Source: an uncultured Bacilli bacterium (lineage in GTDB: Bacteria; Bacillota_I; Bacilli_A; RF39; UBA660). Taken from it: a DNA stretch of 7,913 nucleotides. Within the stretch, counting starts at the first letter, position 1, and each line of letters opens with the position of its first letter. The notes below the pieces were generated by a model. That model ran no database searches. It was not told the DNA's origin and saw only the letters and a list, made by a program, of their open reading frames with translations. Where the stretch lies: assembly GCA_947589165.1 (NCBI GenBank), contig CANQCH010000050.1, positions 1 to 7,913 of the forward strand. Direction: 5' to 3'. This document shows positions 6,559 through 7,913 of the stretch, piece after piece. The position numbers were made by a program, and so were the translations under genes.

Positions 6559-7030
6559 TTTTTTCTCCCTCCAACATAGTTCTTAATTTTTCTCGTGATC
6601 TAACGAGAATGGTTCGAATATTTGCTTCGGAACTATTTAAGATTTTGGCAATCTCTTTGATTTTATAGTTTTCATAATAAAACAAATACGTAACTAAACG
6701 ATATTTTCGTGGCAATTTTAAAACAGCTGGTAAAGTTTCATCTTCTTTAATCGCTGTACTTAAACTATTTTCCGTTTTTTCATCAAGCAAAGTGATTTTT
6801 CGGCGCCAACTCGATAAAAAGAAATTTTTACATTCATTAATCGTTACTTTCATTAACCATTTTTTAATTTCTAAATTATCTAAAGCCAATATTTTTTGAT
6901 GCTTAAATAGTTTAACAAAGACATTTTGGAAAATATCTTCGGCATCCGTTTTACTTTTCGTATAACTATAAGCTAAACGTAAAACATCATTTTGGTATAA
7001 AGCAAATATTTCTTGAAATTTTTCTTCCAT
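6539..7030 (-). CDS. ECF-type RNA polymerase sigma factor
   Basis: The product is 163 aa from the ATG at 7030. Region 2 spans about 8-75, including the core-binding and -10 recognition segment DAEDIFQNVFVKLFKH (29-44) and a W-containing helix (LEIKKWLMKVTINECKNF). A charged linker covers 76-100. Region 4 is at about 103-153, with a helix-turn-helix at 123-150 (IKEIAKILNSSEANIRT, then RSREKLR). There is no region 3 or 1, as expected for ECF factors. A longer frame begins at an ATG at 7069, but that codon overlaps the likely promoter and has no Shine-Dalgarno. The inner ATG follows GAGG by five bases and gives the usual N-terminus. The overlap with the membrane protein suggests coupled translation and a sigma/anti-sigma pair. 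The gene ends in TGA. Confidence 0.88.
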   Translation of the reverse strand: MEEKFQEIFALYQNDVLRLAYSYTKSKTDAEDIFQNVFVKLFKHQKILALDNLEIKKWLMKVTINECKNFFLSSWRRKITLLDEKTENSLSTAIKEDETLPAVLKLPRKYRLVTYLFYYENYKIKEIAKILNSSEANIRTILVRSREKLRTMLEGEKNAKYCG

Positions 7031-7062
7031 TTTTTCCTCATCTAAAAGGCCTTTCACTATAT

Positions 7063-7090
7063 TAACCATTGAAAGTCTTAAAAAGTGACA
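7063..7090 (-). promoter_or_regulatory. Candidate self-regulated ECF promoter of the sigma gene
   Basis: On the minus strand TGTCAC (7085-7090) is followed after 16 bases by TGGTTA (7063-7068). TGTCAC/TGTAAC/TGAAAC-like -35 boxes are typical of Firmicutes ECF promoters, which often drive their own sigma gene. The -10 agrees only partly with CGTC/CGTA-type boxes, and no good sigma-A promoter with correct spacing is seen here. The call is therefore tentative. Confidence 0.35.
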
Positions 7091-7109
7091 ATTATTTTCC
7101 TTTTTTTAT

Positions 7110-7136
7110 AAAAAAACGAACGAGAAAAGTTCGCTT
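7110..7136 (-). terminator. Intrinsic terminator between the relic region and the sigma gene
   Basis: Minus strand AAGCGAAC (7136-7129), a seven-base loop, then GTTCGTTT (7121-7114) form an 8-bp stem with one G-U pair, running into seven T's (7116-7110). It would stop transcription coming from the KilA-N/antitoxin relic before the sigma gene. Positions 7031-7109 hold only the sigma gene's upstream region, and 7137-7179 show nothing else. Confidence 0.75.
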
Positions 7137-7179
7137 ATTTTTCATAATGGGTCATATGATTTTTTATTTATTTTTTAAA

Positions 7180-7335
7180 TTACCATGTTTCATCTTTTTG
7201 ATATTCCAAAGCTTTAGTCCAATTTTCATTATTTTTTATTTTTTTTAATTTTTCAACGTAGCCCGGAATACTTGTTAAAAATAAGGTTTCTTCTATACTT
7301 TTTCCTTCGTCTTCCGATAGTAACATCGCATTTGT
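7180..7335 (-). pseudogene. C-terminal remnant of a Phd/YefM-type antitoxin
   Basis: In the frame following the TGA at 7336-7338, about 51 residues are open up to TAA at 7180-7182. They include TNAMLLSEDEGKSIEETL and, just after, FLTSIPGYVEKLKKI, ending in KDETW. This matches the second half of Phd/YefM antitoxins ('NAVLxSEDEWxSIxETLYLxSIPG', acidic end closing on W), by eye. The N-terminal DNA-binding half is missing: upstream sequence in this frame is the KilA-N tail instead. A methionine (ATG at 7326) could start a 48-aa peptide, but no Shine-Dalgarno precedes it. The family's usual tryptophan after SEDE is glycine here. No RelE/YoeB-type toxin follows; a terminator does. Likely a dead fragment joined to the KilA-N gene by deletion or recombination. 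Confidence 0.6.
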
Positions 7336-7913
7336 TCATTTTTTAGTATCTATTAATTTTTTATTTAAGTTTTCTAATTCTTTTATAGACTTATCATTTT
7401 CTAAGATTTTCATTTGCCTAATAGCTGAATTATTAAGCTTTATCAATCTTTCTTTTTGCTTCATTCCATCATTAATAAGTTCTGCATTTGTATTTTCTAA
7501 ATTACATAAAATAAGTAAATGTTTTAAATCCGTATAATCGCGAATATTTCCTTCAATATTAGGATTTTTATCTCGCCCATTCTTTTGCAGTCATTCCAAA
7601 TAAAGCAACATTTAAAACGTCAGTTTCTTCAGCATAAACATATTGTTTTTGTTTTTCAGTTAATTTCGGAATAATATTTTCTTTAATTGAATCGGTATGA
7701 ATATGATAATTGGATTTAGCAAGCATTCTACTAGCTGTCCAATCAACTTTATATTGATATGCTTCATTCCTTTTTAATCTTTCAAATTCTTTAATCAAAT
7801 ATAATTTAAAAGTAGGACTTAACCAACTAGCAAATTCAAATGCTATATCAGGATGGGCAAATGTTCCTATGCTATATTTCCCACCTTTAGAATATATTCC
7901 TATAGCATTTGTC
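7336..7913 (-). pseudogene. KilA-N domain protein, 3' part, frameshifted, cut by window edge
   Basis: The 5' part lies beyond the window. From 7912 to 7571 one frame is open, with the KilA-N hallmarks TNAIGIYSKGGKYSIGTFAH, DIAFEFASWLSPTFKLYLIK and LNVALFGMTAKEW. It hits TAA at 7568 right after GMTAKEWAR. The family continuation, DKNPNIEGNIRDY, is present in the next frame from 7572 and stays open to TGA at 7336-7338, with RLIKLNNSAIRQMK near the end. Removing one G from the GGG at 7576-7578 gives EWRDKNPN, the family consensus, so a single inserted base explains the break. KilA-N proteins occur in phages, large DNA viruses and bacterial genomes as probable DNA-binding proteins; exact role unknown. 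The gene is broken as read; a sequencing error is the main alternative. An ORF start at 7798 (TTG) is internal, not a real start. Confidence 0.85.

Noticed and set aside
7031..7069. 13-residue N-terminal extension of the sigma factor
   Set aside because: The upstream ATG at 7069 overlaps the probable promoter, lacks a Shine-Dalgarno and adds residues atypical for ECF factors; the ATG at 7030 follows GAGG.
7336..7338. TGA read as tryptophan (Mycoplasma-type code) or recoded
   Set aside because: TGA ends dnaD, the aldolase (at the family's normal C-terminus) and the sigma gene, and all tryptophans use TGG; a nonsense codon or natural stop in a relic is simpler.
7568..7798. Independent 76-aa gene
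   Set aside because: The frame is open upstream to the window edge with continuous KilA-N homology, and its 'start' is an internal TTG; it is the middle of the broken KilA-N gene.
1..7913. CRISPR array, tRNA/rRNA genes, insertion sequence ends, riboswitch
   Set aside because: Looked for regular spaced repeats, cloverleaf-type sequence with conserved T-loop, terminal inverted repeats with a transposase, and long structured leaders; none seen. Leaders here are all short.

Overview
The window is strongly A+T-rich, and every supported gene lies on the minus strand, so transcription runs from high to low coordinates. The gene families point to a Firmicutes/Bacilli-like or Mollicutes-related bacterium. 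They are a Staphylococcus-type class I fructose-bisphosphate aldolase, a dnaD-nth pair, a class II CCA-adding enzyme and an ECF sigma/anti-sigma pair, all with purine-rich Shine-Dalgarno sites and TATAAT-type promoters. In Bacillus subtilis cca, dnaD and nth also lie in one chromosomal neighbourhood, so the core here looks like a condensed version of that housekeeping region. TGA serves as a stop in at least three genes (dnaD, aldolase, sigma factor) and all tryptophans read as TGG, so the code is standard (table 11), not the Mycoplasma code.

Layout in the direction of transcription. (1) 7913-7180: a decayed region. It holds the 3' part of a KilA-N domain gene with a one-base frameshift. This is followed at once, across an in-frame TGA, by the C-terminal part of what looks like a Phd/YefM-type antitoxin, with no toxin beside it. 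A strong intrinsic terminator at about 7110-7136 closes the region. (2) 7030-5764: an ECF-type sigma factor overlapping a single-pass membrane protein that is probably its anti-sigma factor, closed by a terminator. (3) 5685-1755: a tightly packed run of five genes: a compact M3-like zinc peptidase, class I FBP aldolase, a very short CCA tRNA nucleotidyltransferase, DnaD and endonuclease III, closed by a terminator. Promoters are tucked into or against the 3' ends of upstream genes (before aldolase and before dnaD), and aldolase/cca and dnaD/nth overlap. (4) 1684-47: a large polytopic permease with its own extended -10 promoter.

Functionally the centre is housekeeping: glycolysis (aldolase), tRNA 3'-end maturation (cca), replication restart/initiation (dnaD) and base-excision repair (nth). 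The sigma/anti-sigma pair is a self-contained envelope-sensing switch; no target outside its own promoter region is visible. I did not find a convincing new multi-gene system. The most noteworthy points are the truncated CCA enzyme (225 aa, head and neck only), the shortened iron-sulfur loop of the Nth protein, the compact M3-like peptidase, and the KilA-N/antitoxin relic, where removing a single G restores the family consensus.
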